Positions 9,601 to 16,665 of a stretch of DNA of 43,995 bases are shown piece by piece (within the stretch, counting starts at the first letter, position 1; the number at the start of each line of letters is the position of its first letter). This DNA comes from an uncultured Muribaculaceae bacterium. Its GTDB lineage: Bacteria; Bacteroidota; Bacteroidia; Bacteroidales; Muribaculaceae. Below the pieces are notes generated by a model. That model was not told the origin of the DNA. It did not search any database and saw only the letters and a program-made list of their open reading frames with translations. Both the position numbers and the translations under genes were made by a program. The stretch lies in the NCBI GenBank assembly GCA_910583775.1, contig CAJTYD010000013.1, positions 1 through 43,995 on the forward strand. Reading direction: 5' to 3'.

Positions 9601-11166
9601 GCATCAAAAGAGGGGAAGCCCTATAGACTGAAATATAAGGTTGTGGACGACAACACCGTCGAGATTATGCCGGAGGATTCTGCAGGAGTTACGGTGACAA
9701 TACGTGAAATCCCGAAGAAAGAGCGGAACGGATTTTTCCATGAGTTTGCCCAGTATGGCCTGAGGTTTCTGATGATGCCCCGGTCGGTGGCATTCAGATA
9801 CCGGGACGCCCATTCGATGAATCTCCCGTTGTTCTCGCCTAATGTCGGGGATATTTTCGGGCAGTCGAAGGCCTATGGCCCGATGTCGCCCGGTCTTGAT
9901 TTCGCATTCGGTTTTTACGGAAGGGATTATGTGGAGAAAGCTCTCGAAAGGGGCTGGCTGATCGTGGATGAAAATCAGATTTCCCCGGCGTTATGGACAA
10001 AAAGCCGCGAGTATAACTTCGAGCTTAATCTCGAGCCGATAAGGGGGCTGAAGATAATGCTGACCTCTAACCTTACCGACAGCCGGACGCAGCAGATACA
10101 GTTCATGTTTCCCGGGATGCCCACGGCTTATTCCGGATCCTATATCCGTACGCACGTCGCCCTCTCTTCCGCTCTTCGGTCGTCGAAAGCTTCCGACGGC
10201 TATTCGTCAGAAGCCTTTTCAAAGTTTCTTGAATATGTTCCGAGGATTTCTCAAAGAGTGGAGAATTCGTATGCCGGAGTGAGATATCCATCCACCGGAT
10301 TTCTTGAGGGCAATCCTCTGGGAGGCACTGAGTATAATCCGAAAGTAGGATCGGTTAGCAAGACCAGCGCGGATGTGCTCATACCGGCGTTTATCGCGGC
10401 ATACAGCGGCATGAATCCTGAAAAGATCACGCTCGACCATTTCGCCGGATTGTCATCGGTATTGCCCAATTGGCGGATTACATACGACGGCCTGATGCAG
10501 ATCGGCAACATGAGAAGATGGTTCAAGTCGTTCACCATCTCGCATGCCTATCAGTGTACCTATTCAGTGGGATCATACACCAGTTTTATGGACTGGGTCG
10601 GTGTCGGAGGTGAAAAGGGGTTCATCAGGGACGAGCTGACGCAGTCGCCTGTGCCGTCATCTCCCTATAATATCACATCGGTTGCGATAACCGAAAAATT
10701 CGCTCCGCTTGTCGGAGTGCGTTTCACTCTTGCAAATGATCTTACATTCAATGCAGAATATCGGGATTCAAGAATGCTCAACCTAAACACATCTGCAGGA
10801 CAGATCGTGGAGACATCAAGCAGACAGCTCTCGATAGGAGCCGGCTATAAGATAGCCAATTTCAATTCCATTTTGAAAATCGGCCGGAAGCAGAACGGCT
10901 TTTCCAATGATCTTTCGCTTAATCTTGACATCGCTCTGGCAAACAATCAGGCTCTGATAAGGAGGATTGAGACAGCCTTCACGCAGGCCACAAGCGGAAC
11001 CCAGACCTTTTCGATCAATTTTATGGCGAGCTATATCCTGAGCAAGAGAATAACTCTGTCGGCATTCTTCGACCATCAGGTTAACACTCCGTTAGTGTCG
11101 AATTCTTCCTATCCGACCACTAACTCAAACTATGGCATAGCCGTGAACGTATCTCTGGCGAGATAA
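3679..11166 (+). CDS. sprA: Type IX secretion system outer-membrane translocon SprA (Sov)
   Basis: SprA forms the very large outer-membrane beta-barrel through which type IX secretion substrates leave the cell. The product has 2,495 residues, close to the family's 2,400-2,500. The ATG at 3679 is preferred to a TTG three bases earlier. A signal peptide covers about residues 1-38 (basic start, hydrophobic core, ending EAFSA). The body is rich in alternating beta strands and aromatic residues, with family blocks such as GSLMRGGTALFGLK-like and SFIDDFETTQTGVDL, and ends in an aromatic strand with a terminal SLAR. The gene follows ruvA with a one-base overlap. It implies that secreted proteins with type IX C-terminal signals exist elsewhere in the genome, but none of the other core genes (porK-N, porU, porV) is here. 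Confidence 0.93.
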   Translation: MRIKGRIYKRNILNFYILSAAVMLTTVGVCVFPSEAFSAGSSGQVTSSRGNPEEGVNNVNDTLKLKSRVKPTVGFTGSDRPEVEYPVDLRTPDNIRTETVYDPVSGMFVIHTRLGNKDIVTPMLLSPEEYERQTRRREMFSYFRSRDLDKEEGGDKKRREPFNVLDMNFSLGPLERVFGPGGIRLSTQGSVQLSMGIKSNKTDNPALSLRNRRKTYFDFDQKIQANVNASVGDKLKFNMSYNTDATFDFDSKNLKLNYEGKEDDIIKSIEAGNVSMTTGSSLMRGGTALFGLKTKLQFGKLTLTGLVSQQNSESRSVSTQGGVQTTKFRIKADNYDANRHFFLAQYFYDNYDRFAARLPYVSSGIKITRIEVWITNKNGNYSESRNFVGFMDLGENKRLASSFWTPDLSQDVPSNSSNNLLEVIKRDYPSARRINQVTQALSPLVSYGIEGGKDFEKVESARLLKENEYELNSELGYVSLRSALTTDEVLAVAYEYTYQGKVYQVGEFSSDISDTSESIYLKMLRSTTVSPRLPMWKLMMKNVYSLGAYQLQKTNFRMNIKLLSDTTGTEINYLPVTSLSDKPLLQIMNLDRLDSNLESNPDGFFDYIEGYTVQSSSGRIIFPVAEPFGSYLEKKIGNPQIAAQYVYKELYDSTLVVARQFADKNKYSLSGEYQASNGATIRLNAMNVPRGSVVVSAGGVILTENSDYTVDYAMGIVTIINQSIIDSGTNVSVTLENQSMFSMQRKTLLGLDAQYRFNRDFTLGGTIMHFSEKALTEKVNIGEEVVNNTMCGLNLSYNKEFFWLTNLLNKIPTVNATAPSTINVNAEFAQLVPHSQKSGSNRGSSFIDDFETTQTGVDLKSPYSWFLSSTPYDSGADALFPEAKLDNNVDYGKNRALLAWYYIDRLWTQRNSPMIPGYMKNDLHQLSNPYVREVRIDEIYPYRDLAYGEANFMQTLNLSYYPKERGPYNLDAENIDDSGNLLNPEKRWGGIMRKLDNTNFETANVEYIQFWLMDPFLDPELKNTDGGDLYFNFGEISEDILKDGLKSYENGLPIDGNNDYISETVWGKVSRQNSLTYAFENADNARPLQDVGLDGLRNDEEYDFASYRDYLDRLRGKLSPAVIGEMQQSPFSPFNDPAGDNYHFFRSPYYDSQRSGILERYKHYNGVEGNSLSPDQSDNPQYQSARAVPDVEDINQDNTLNEYERYFQYKVSLRPEDLDVGKNYITDKVVREVSTREGPQTAVWYQFKIPLNSPDRIVGGISDFSTVRFVRMFMTGFKETTHLRFATLELVRGEWRDYSFNLNSRDDSPAEGELDMSVVNIEENSARTPVNYVLPPGVDRIQDPGQTQATQLNEQSLSMTVKDLQPGDSRGIYKNTQLDLRLYKRLQMWVHAEALLDNKTDLKNDDLSLIVRLGSDVKNNYYEYEIPLELTPPGNYNNFNSSDRERVWPLSNFLNIPLSAFTKLKTARNRDKSANIEGVGYNIIYRDYDPDNRQNIISVLGNPSLSDVRVMLIGVKNRSNAVKDGDIWVNELKVTEFNESGGWAANANVNLTLSDIASVNFAGHKETSGFGNIDQSLSQRRLEDYEQYNLAVQGDIGRIFPEKARLSAPVYYSRSQETVTPKYNPLDQDILLKDALDAAATRHERDSIKSYAISKKRTENFSLSNLRFNVQSKRPMPWDPANFQVSFSYSRQKNVDPTTEYENTNDYRGSFQYSYSPYVKPLKPFYALKGKGRTSKFLREWEINWLFNNLTFYTGIHRYYYEQQTRSETDVNFNLPVQVSKSFIWDRQLSLTWNIIKSLSLSFASNTTARIEETAGAVNRRLFPDRYRDWKDTVMNSLRHLGTPWNYNQTFTGAYRAPFSKIPFLDYLTGNVTYNSVYRWDKGATVEDVYLGNTIQNQSTWNADARLNFETLFNKSKYLREINKRFSNSASARNSNNTDRRRERARKFERAYTLYPGKPLTVKHNLKSKKVRFNASKEGKPYRLKYKVVDDNTVEIMPEDSAGVTVTIREIPKKERNGFFHEFAQYGLRFLMMPRSVAFRYRDAHSMNLPLFSPNVGDIFGQSKAYGPMSPGLDFAFGFYGRDYVEKALERGWLIVDENQISPALWTKSREYNFELNLEPIRGLKIMLTSNLTDSRTQQIQFMFPGMPTAYSGSYIRTHVALSSALRSSKASDGYSSEAFSKFLEYVPRISQRVENSYAGVRYPSTGFLEGNPLGGTEYNPKVGSVSKTSADVLIPAFIAAYSGMNPEKITLDHFAGLSSVLPNWRITYDGLMQIGNMRRWFKSFTISHAYQCTYSVGSYTSFMDWVGVGGEKGFIRDELTQSPVPSSPYNITSVAITEKFAPLVGVRFTLANDLTFNAEYRDSRMLNLNTSAGQIVETSSRQLSIGAGYKIANFNSILKIGRKQNGFSNDLSLNLDIALANNQALIRRIETAFTQATSGTQTFSINFMASYILSKRITLSAFFDHQVNTPLVSNSSYPTTNSNYGIAVNVSLAR

Positions 11167-11211
11167 CCGGGAGTAACCGGGACCGTTGCGTTCCGGAAAA
11201 TTCCGCAGGAT

Positions 11212-12873
11212 TTATACGAATATGAGAACCAGAAGCTGGGCTATGACAACCCTCGCGAACATCGAGAGCGGGTAGACGGTGGCGTAGCTTACCGAAGGAT
11301 TGTCGCCAGGCAGGGTGTCGTTGGAATAATTCAGGGCCATCGGATTGGCCATCGCTCCGCAGAGCATTCCGCATGTCGAGCCGAAGTCGAGCCGGGTGGC
11401 GCGCAGGGAATAAAGCCCCATGATCAGGACAGGAATGACTGTGATGACGAAGCCGATGCCGATCCAGACGAGACCGTCGCCCCGCATGATGGTCTGGATG
11501 AAATGTGCTCCCGCGTCGAGGCCGAGACAAGCGAGATAAAGGGAAAGGCCGATGCCGCGAAGCATAAGGTTCGCGCTCCGTGTCGTGTAAGTCACCATAT
11601 GGAACCTCGGGCCGAATCTGCCCATAAGTATTCCCACTACTATCGGACCGCCCGCCAGACCGAGCTTTACCGGGGCTGAAATACCGGGAATCATGATTGG
11701 AACCGATCCTATGAGAAGCCCGAGGACAATACCAACAAAAATCACCGCAAGATTGGGGTCTTTAAGTTTGGTTTCAGTATTTCCGACCACTTCGGCCACT
11801 TTGTCGATCTGGGATTCCTTGCCGACCACGGTCAGATGGTCGCCAAGCTGAAGGATCAGGCCGGGAGTGGCAAGCAACCTCACTCCGCTGCGGGTAACGC
11901 GTGTGATGTTGATGCCGTATTCGTTCCTGAGCCTGAGCGAACCGAGTTTCTTTCCGTTGAGTTCCGGTTTGGTGATAATTATATGTTTCGACGTGAGGCT
12001 TGAGTCTATTTTGTTCCAGTCGATCTCTCCTGTGTTCCAGTCGCGGCTTTCGTGAGCGCCGAAAAGCACAGTCAGGGCCTCCATATCCTCTTCGGTCGTG
12101 ATGGCCATAAGTCGGTCATTCTTTTTAATTACCGTCTCCGATGTGGGAATGCTCACCTCTCCGTTTCTCCAGAGGCGCGAGATAACGAATTTATGGGGAG
12201 AGAAGGATGCTATTTCGCGGATGTTTTTATCGAACACGGCGGGATTAATGACCTGGAAGGTGGCTATATAGGTCTGATTGTCGTCTTCATGGCTGCCGGC
12301 TGAAATGTCCGACGGCTTAACGAAAAGTTTTCTCATCACAATGATAGCCAGGATAACTCCGACAACACCCAGAGGATAGGTTACGGCGCAGCTGAGAGCC
12401 GCTCCGTTTGCCGAAACGCCGAGTTGCTGCAATGCCTGCTGAGCCGCACCGAGCGCCGGGGTGTTGGTGGTTGCTCCTGAGATGATTCCGACCATATCGG
12501 CCATGGGAATATTCGCGAGGTATGACAACCCGATTGCGAGCCCGGTTCCCAAAACAACGGTCGCTAATCCAAGAAGATTGAGTGTCACCCCTCCCTGGCG
12601 GAATGAACTGAAGAAACCGGGACCTACTTTCAGGCCGAGTTCGTAGACAAAAAGAACAAGCCCGAAGCTTTCGGCATAGTTCAGCATGTCAGGGTCGATC
12701 GAAAGACCTAAATGCCCGGCGAGAATGCCTGCGAAGAAAACCCATGTCACTCCCAGGGAAATCCCGAATATATGGATTTTACCTAAAGCGAGACCAACCG
12801 CGATAATGCATGAAATCACTATTACTGCCTGTAGAGGCGAGTGGTCGATGAATATGTTCTGTAACCATTCCAT
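11212..12873 (-). CDS. AspT/YidE-type putative transporter with two TrkA-C domains
   Basis: This 553-residue inner-membrane protein belongs to the aspartate:alanine exchanger family. An N-terminal half with about five hydrophobic segments (SCIIAVGLALGKI, GVTWVFFAGILAG and others, to about 185) and a C-terminal half with about five more (from about 375) flank two tandem cytoplasmic RCK_C/TrkA-C domains (about 205-275 and 290-365, the second ending HLTVVGKESQ). The family motif LGAAQQALQQL in a TNTPA context is present. The real substrate is not predictable; relatives exchange dicarboxylic amino acids, and YidE/YbjL are uncharacterised. The promoter box sits so close to the ATG that the mRNA may be leaderless. 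It converges with sprA, 45 bases away. Confidence 0.9.
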   Translation of the reverse strand: MEWLQNIFIDHSPLQAVIVISCIIAVGLALGKIHIFGISLGVTWVFFAGILAGHLGLSIDPDMLNYAESFGLVLFVYELGLKVGPGFFSSFRQGGVTLNLLGLATVVLGTGLAIGLSYLANIPMADMVGIISGATTNTPALGAAQQALQQLGVSANGAALSCAVTYPLGVVGVILAIIVMRKLFVKPSDISAGSHEDDNQTYIATFQVINPAVFDKNIREIASFSPHKFVISRLWRNGEVSIPTSETVIKKNDRLMAITTEEDMEALTVLFGAHESRDWNTGEIDWNKIDSSLTSKHIIITKPELNGKKLGSLRLRNEYGINITRVTRSGVRLLATPGLILQLGDHLTVVGKESQIDKVAEVVGNTETKLKDPNLAVIFVGIVLGLLIGSVPIMIPGISAPVKLGLAGGPIVVGILMGRFGPRFHMVTYTTRSANLMLRGIGLSLYLACLGLDAGAHFIQTIMRGDGLVWIGIGFVITVIPVLIMGLYSLRATRLDFGSTCGMLCGAMANPMALNYSNDTLPGDNPSVSYATVYPLSMFARVVIAQLLVLIFV

Positions 12874-12877
12874 GTTG

Positions 12878-12909
12878 CAAAATTACTAAGAAGTGATTAA
12901 ATGATGAAA
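12878..12909 (-). promoter_or_regulatory. Promoter abutting the AspT-family start codon
   Basis: On the minus strand, TTTC (12909-12906), 20 bases, then TAATTTTG (12885-12878) fit the Bacteroidetes promoter. The ATG begins at 12873, only four bases beyond the box. A start at the usual distance would fall on or next to the A of ATG, implying a leaderless transcript. Confidence 0.6.
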
Positions 12910-12948
12910 AAAATTTTATGTTTTAAAACATATTTGCAGAACATTTTG

Positions 12949-12956
12949 TAACTTTG
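12949..12956 (+). promoter_or_regulatory. Promoter -7 box for the 13.1-kb small transcript
   Basis: TAACTTTG matches TAnnTTTG and is followed by GC, as in many Bacteroidetes promoters. The upstream -33 element is not clear (TTTG at 12933 is too near). A transcript starting near 12960 would run through the small ORF at 13162 to the terminator at 13312. Confidence 0.5.
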
Positions 12957-13161
12957 CAGTGTTAAATAAGTGAATCGAGAAGATATTGATTCCCCCAGGT
13001 AAGAAATTTCTCTCGTGAATGTGGATTGAATCCATTGATATTGGAAAAGGTAGAAAGATTGTTTTAAGTTATTGATTTGGTTTGATTTAAGAAAATATCA
13101 AGGTTGTAATGATTAAGGTTGAAAAAGATATTTGGTTAGGTTAGTTTTAGATTTATAGGTT
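12957..13161 (+). ncRNA. Candidate long leader or small RNA ahead of a 34-residue ORF
   Basis: About 200 bases between the -7 box and the small ORF contain no other gene. They have short hairpins such as TGGATTGAATCCA (near 13020-13033) and GAATC...GATTC (12972-12993), then a G/A/T-rich, C-poor stretch. Together with the ORF and terminator this would make a transcript of roughly 350 bases. It could be a structured leader, a small RNA, or simply an untranslated region. It does not match an RNA family I recognise. Confidence 0.3.
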
Positions 13162-13266
13162 ATGAATTCAATTATCAAGAAGGCCGCCAGTTTTAGTAAA
13201 TCGCTTGTATATAGTTATTTTCTGGCGTGCGCGCAGGTTTATCTGCATGATTCGGAATCCAGATAA
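13162..13266 (+). CDS. Possible 34-residue small protein
   Basis: An ATG-to-TAA frame of 34 codons lies between a promoter-like box and a strong terminator. The predicted peptide starts MNSIIKKAASFSKSL, continues with a hydrophobic/aromatic segment VYSYFLACAQVYLH and ends DSESR. It has a basic N-terminal half, one cysteine and a possible amphipathic helix, and no obvious cleavable signal. I do not recognise the family. Its placement as the only frame inside an apparently complete small transcription unit is the main support; the ORF is short enough to arise by chance. Confidence 0.4.
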   Translation: MNSIIKKAASFSKSLVYSYFLACAQVYLHDSESR

Positions 13267-13286
13267 AGGATTCCTTTTTAAAAAAG

Positions 13287-13312
13287 AAGCATCGGATGGA
13301 TTTCCGATGCTT
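13287..13312 (+). terminator. Rho-independent terminator of the small transcript
   Basis: AAGCATCGGA (13287-13296) pairs with TCCGATGCTT (13303-13312), a 10-bp stem with a 6-base loop, followed by TATTTTTA. The hairpin starts 20 bases after the small ORF's stop codon. It may also serve the aldo/keto reductase gene coming from the right. Confidence 0.75.
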
Positions 13313-13413
13313 TATTTTTACGGGCAACGCCCGCGCCTTCTCATGTTTGAGGCAATCAGCAATATGATTTGATATGGATGGTATAAGGATGGATGAACGC
13401 ATTGGTTCGCACC

Positions 13414-14388
13414 TTAACTGAACTGGATATCCGGAGAGGCTGCTATCTTTTCTATTGTGTTGATTTCTTCAGGGCTCAGACGGGGGGCGTCGACGGCATT
13501 AAGGTTGTCGTCGATCTGACTTACGGAAGAGGCTCCTATAATCACGGATGTCACCCTCCGGTCAGAAAGAAGCCAGGAGATGGCAAGCTGAGCGAGACTT
13601 TCACCTCTTTCGGAAGCTATTCTGTTGAGCTTTTTTGCTGCATCTACTCTCGCTTTGTTCACCTGCGATTTCTGAAGAAATCCCGTTGAACGGGCGGCTC
13701 GGCTGTTTTCAGGAATGCCGTCAAGATATTTGTCGGTGAGCAGCCCCTGGGCAAGAGGGGAGAAGCATACGATTCCGCTGCCGTTTGCCGATGCGACAGG
13801 AAAATTGTCTTTCAGTGCTTTCGTATCGAAGATGGAAGCACGATATTGGCTCACCAGACAAGGAACTTTCTGCTCCTTCAGATACTCATACGCGATCTGT
13901 TGCTCTTCAGGAGGGTATTTGGAGATGCCTGCATAAAGGGCTTTTCCGCTTCTGACGATATCGACGAGAGCCTGCATAGTCTCCTCCACCGGAGTCTCGC
14001 CGTCATAACGATGGCTGTAGAAAACATCGAAATATTCGAGCCCGGTGCGTTTCAGGCTTGCGTCGCACGACGCGATGAGATTCTTTCTGGAAGAGCCGTT
14101 GCCATATACACCGGGCCACATCTCATGTCCGGCCTTTGAAGAGATGAACATTTCATCGCGGTGGCTGCCAAGGAACTGCCGGAGAATGCGTCCGAAATTT
14201 ATTTCGGCGCTTCCCGGGGAGGGGCCGTAGTTGTTCGCGAGGTCGAAATGACAGATTCCGTTGTCAAATGCATGGAGGATCATGCTCGCGGCATTGTCAA
14301 AACTGTCGACATCTCCGAAATTGTGCCATAATCCGAGTGAGATCTCAGGAAGTCGGACACCGCTTTTGCCACAAATACGATATTTCAT
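13414..14388 (-). CDS. Aldo/keto reductase (YghZ/MgrA-like)
   Basis: An NADPH-dependent aldo/keto reductase acting on small aldehydes. The 324-residue form starts at the ATG at 14388 (MKYRICGKSG), because family homology begins there; a longer frame upstream would overlap the neighbouring gene. The catalytic tetrad is visible: Asp49 and Tyr54 in FDLANNYG, Lys85 in ISSKAG and His126 in YSHRYDG. The GIVCFSPLAQGLLTDKY and SVIIGASSVSQIDDNL blocks bind the cofactor. The closest described group is L-glyceraldehyde 3-phosphate reductase YghZ, but the true substrate is open. The start is two bases beyond the stop of the upstream exported-protein gene, so the two are probably co-transcribed. Confidence 0.92.
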   Translation of the reverse strand: MKYRICGKSGVRLPEISLGLWHNFGDVDSFDNAASMILHAFDNGICHFDLANNYGPSPGSAEINFGRILRQFLGSHRDEMFISSKAGHEMWPGVYGNGSSRKNLIASCDASLKRTGLEYFDVFYSHRYDGETPVEETMQALVDIVRSGKALYAGISKYPPEEQQIAYEYLKEQKVPCLVSQYRASIFDTKALKDNFPVASANGSGIVCFSPLAQGLLTDKYLDGIPENSRAARSTGFLQKSQVNKARVDAAKKLNRIASERGESLAQLAISWLLSDRRVTSVIIGASSVSQIDDNLNAVDAPRLSPEEINTIEKIAASPDIQFS

Positions 14389-14390
14389 TG

Positions 14391-14978
14391 CTAAAGATTG
14401 ATGTTCAGGTTTATCTGGGGAATTAGTTCCCATAGGGAGTTGGGGCGCCAGTTGACCGAGATATGGTTTCTGGAACCGTATCTTCCCGTATAAGGATATA
14501 GATACTGGGTAAAATATCTTCCGCCTCTGAAATATTTCACAATGAACGTATTGTCGTCTATCTGCCAGACGGCGACGTTGCTTGCGCCTCTCGTGGCATA
14601 TCTGACCATTTCGCGAAACTGGCGATCGTAGGAATATGGAAGAGGACGATAGGCCGGATGATAGTGTTTCGGAGGACGAGGTGGACGCGGGGGCGCATAA
14701 TAGCGGTCGGGGTTACGTCTTTCATACCTGTGTTCCCAGTCTTTCTGACGTTTTTTATATTCTTTTTCTCTCTGTTTTTCCAGTTTCTTATAATAATCCT
14801 TGCGGTCGTGGTTACGGTCGCGATCGCGTTTCCGGTTATAGTCACGACGGTCGGGATTTCTTTTTCTGTCTGAGTGTTCCCAACGGTCACGGTCTCTATC
14901 ATGACGGTCGGCCAATGCCGAAGATGCTCCCCAGCTAAGAATGAACGCGACGAGCAGGAGGTAAATTTTTTTACTCAT
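14391..14978 (-). CDS. Exported Arg/Asp-rich protein of unknown function
   Basis: I do not recognise this 195-residue protein. It begins with a clear signal peptide (MSKKIYLLLVAFILSWGASSALA). Next comes a strongly charged low-complexity stretch, about residues 24-95, built from DRDR, RKRD, DRRDY and KKLEK-type units, then a Pro/His/Tyr-rich linker (PPRPPRPPKHYHP, about 97-110). A compact C-terminal part (about 120-195) with FREMVRYATRG, WQIDDNTFIVKYF and an ending in PQINLNINL looks folded. The charged stretch may bind polyanions or the cell surface. The gene is followed after two bases by the aldo/keto reductase. Confidence 0.75.
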   Translation of the reverse strand: MSKKIYLLLVAFILSWGASSALADRHDRDRDRWEHSDRKRNPDRRDYNRKRDRDRNHDRKDYYKKLEKQREKEYKKRQKDWEHRYERRNPDRYYAPPRPPRPPKHYHPAYRPLPYSYDRQFREMVRYATRGASNVAVWQIDDNTFIVKYFRGGRYFTQYLYPYTGRYGSRNHISVNWRPNSLWELIPQINLNINL

Positions 14979-15125
14979 GGCTTCCGTTTTTAATATATTA
15001 ATAATTGAGATAAAATGACTTCTATGGAAATAGAGGGTTCTTTCATCTTTTTTTATTAGATGAGAAAAGCAAACTTTTGTTTAATCCCGAAATCATCGTT
15101 TAAGTTTTATTAAGGAATAAAAGCG

Positions 15126-16433
15126 TCAGAACGACATCTGTACCATTGCTCCGACTCTTCTTGCCCATCTTTTCTCACCGCTGAAATTCATTCTTCTGCC
15201 CAGATTGAATTCGGCGGCACATGATATTCGGGGCGTCAGATACCAGAATACGTTTGCGGCGAGGTAGAGACCCTGTTTATAATCGTCTTCGGCAACTTTA
15301 TATTTCGGCGAATAACGGGTGCCTCCGAAAGTAGCCGATGCAAAAACAAACGGGGTGAAATTATACTGGACTGCGGCATATCCGCCCATGCAGAGGGGCG
15401 CGTAGAGCACGCCGTCGTTACCGGGCTTGTGGATAAGGTCGTAGTTTCCCATGAGCCAGTCGCCTCCTAAAGAGGCATAGCCATGGCCGGTATTGAACAT
15501 TCCATATATCGTAAGCGGATATATAGGATTGAAAATGGTAGAGAGCTGTGCGCCCCAGCCTATTTTGGTATGATTCTGCTCGGTAATCAGATTTCTATAG
15601 GGGAGTGTGCGGAGAATTCCCGAGAGTCTCAGATGATTGGAATGTCCCCATTTCCATTGGAGGAAAGCGGAGAAGTCAGGAATATATTGAGAGACTTTAG
15701 CAACTTTGTCGGCCACAGTTTCGATCTGGTCGGACGGCGTTTCTACGGATGCAGCTACGGAAAACCCTTTGCGGAAGTTGTGGAGCCATCTAACCAGCAC
15801 CGATGTAGCGCTCATCTTTGCATTGGGGCCAGAGGCATCGACTGTGGGGGGCAGAGCTGTGGGGTCGCTGAATGTCGAATTGGTATATCCTATTGTAAAA
15901 TCATTTATTACTGCATATGCTTTTTTCAGATGTAAGTCTCTTGCCTGATAGCCGTTGAAATTTGTCTCGATATACAGCTGATAGTCTCCCAAAAGTTTGT
16001 TTGTGCCGATAACACGAAAAAAGAGAGCTGTCCCGGCCGGTGTCGTTCCGAAATATCTTCTTCTGAGCGGATCGGGTGTCATGGGAATCAAATAAGGAGC
16101 GAATCCCGGAGACGGGATGGCTCCTCCCCAGTCGTAATAGCCTCTCATTCTGACGGCTCCTCCCATTCCCATGGCCAGAGTGTTGTCTTTCGACATAAAC
16201 AGAAAGTAAGGAGCCAAGGGGTCCTGGAAGTGACGAAACTGGTCTTCATAAAATTTCTGGATAAGGTTTTTGGTGGAATCCTGCGAAGGTTCCTCTCCCT
16301 TGCCGAAAAATATGATTTTATGACTTTTTAATGTGGAATCCAATGCTATATCCCTGACATTCTTATCCGGTGCGGCCGAGAGATTGAAAGTCGCTATATG
16401 GCTTATAAGAATAGATAATAATATTTTTTTCAT
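15126..16433 (-). CDS. DcaP-like trimeric outer-membrane porin
   Basis: The 435-residue product has a signal peptide (MKKILLSILISHIATFNLSAA, about 1-21), a short N-terminal region that may be helical (FYEDQFRHFQDPLAPYF), and a long beta-barrel with the family block MGGAVRMRGYYDWGG (about 90-105). It ends in an outer-membrane strand with a terminal aromatic (RVGAMVQMSF). DcaP-like porins are trimeric diffusion channels for anionic or dicarboxylate-like solutes. Here the gene is divergent from the GH43-GH97 gene, 232 bp away, so a role in admitting breakdown products is possible but only inferred from position. Confidence 0.8.
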   Translation of the reverse strand: MKKILLSILISHIATFNLSAAPDKNVRDIALDSTLKSHKIIFFGKGEEPSQDSTKNLIQKFYEDQFRHFQDPLAPYFLFMSKDNTLAMGMGGAVRMRGYYDWGGAIPSPGFAPYLIPMTPDPLRRRYFGTTPAGTALFFRVIGTNKLLGDYQLYIETNFNGYQARDLHLKKAYAVINDFTIGYTNSTFSDPTALPPTVDASGPNAKMSATSVLVRWLHNFRKGFSVAASVETPSDQIETVADKVAKVSQYIPDFSAFLQWKWGHSNHLRLSGILRTLPYRNLITEQNHTKIGWGAQLSTIFNPIYPLTIYGMFNTGHGYASLGGDWLMGNYDLIHKPGNDGVLYAPLCMGGYAAVQYNFTPFVFASATFGGTRYSPKYKVAEDDYKQGLYLAANVFWYLTPRISCAAEFNLGRRMNFSGEKRWARRVGAMVQMSF

Positions 16434-16456
16434 CTTGATATGGTGTAAATAAATCG

Positions 16457-16487
16457 CAAAACTATATAAAATATATTATTAATGAAA
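16457..16487 (-). promoter_or_regulatory. Promoter for the DcaP-like porin
   Basis: On the minus strand, TTTC (16487-16484), 19 bases, then TAGTTTTG (16464-16457) match the Bacteroidetes promoter. The leader would be about 20 bases. Confidence 0.6.
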
Positions 16488-16546
16488 ATTAAAATGCCTT
16501 ATAATAATTTTTCTTTTGAAATTTAGCTTAAAATGAGTTATATTCG

Positions 16547-16577
16547 CTTGACAATTAAAATAATTTTATTAATTTTG
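16547..16577 (+). promoter_or_regulatory. Promoter for the glycoside hydrolase pair
   Basis: CTTG (16547-16550), 19 bases, then TAATTTTG (16570-16577) is one of the best promoter matches in the window. The leader would be about 85 bases to the ATG at 16666. The 16.46-16.58 kb segment therefore holds two divergent promoters about 80 bp apart. Confidence 0.7.
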
Positions 16578-16665
16578 CGAATAAGTGTAAGAGTGACACT
16601 TATTTCGGTTTCCCAAATGCGGATTATCAATAGGACTCAATAAAAATTCATTAACCTAACATATC

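Noticed and set aside
3723..11076. Many open frames of 60-180 codons on both strands within sprA
   Set aside because: They are shadows of a single 2,495-codon gene with consistent signal peptide and barrel features. None has family-like sequence.
13393..13689. Plus-strand frame of 98 codons opposite the aldo/keto reductase
   Set aside because: It lies over the conserved C-terminal part of the reductase and has no family resemblance.
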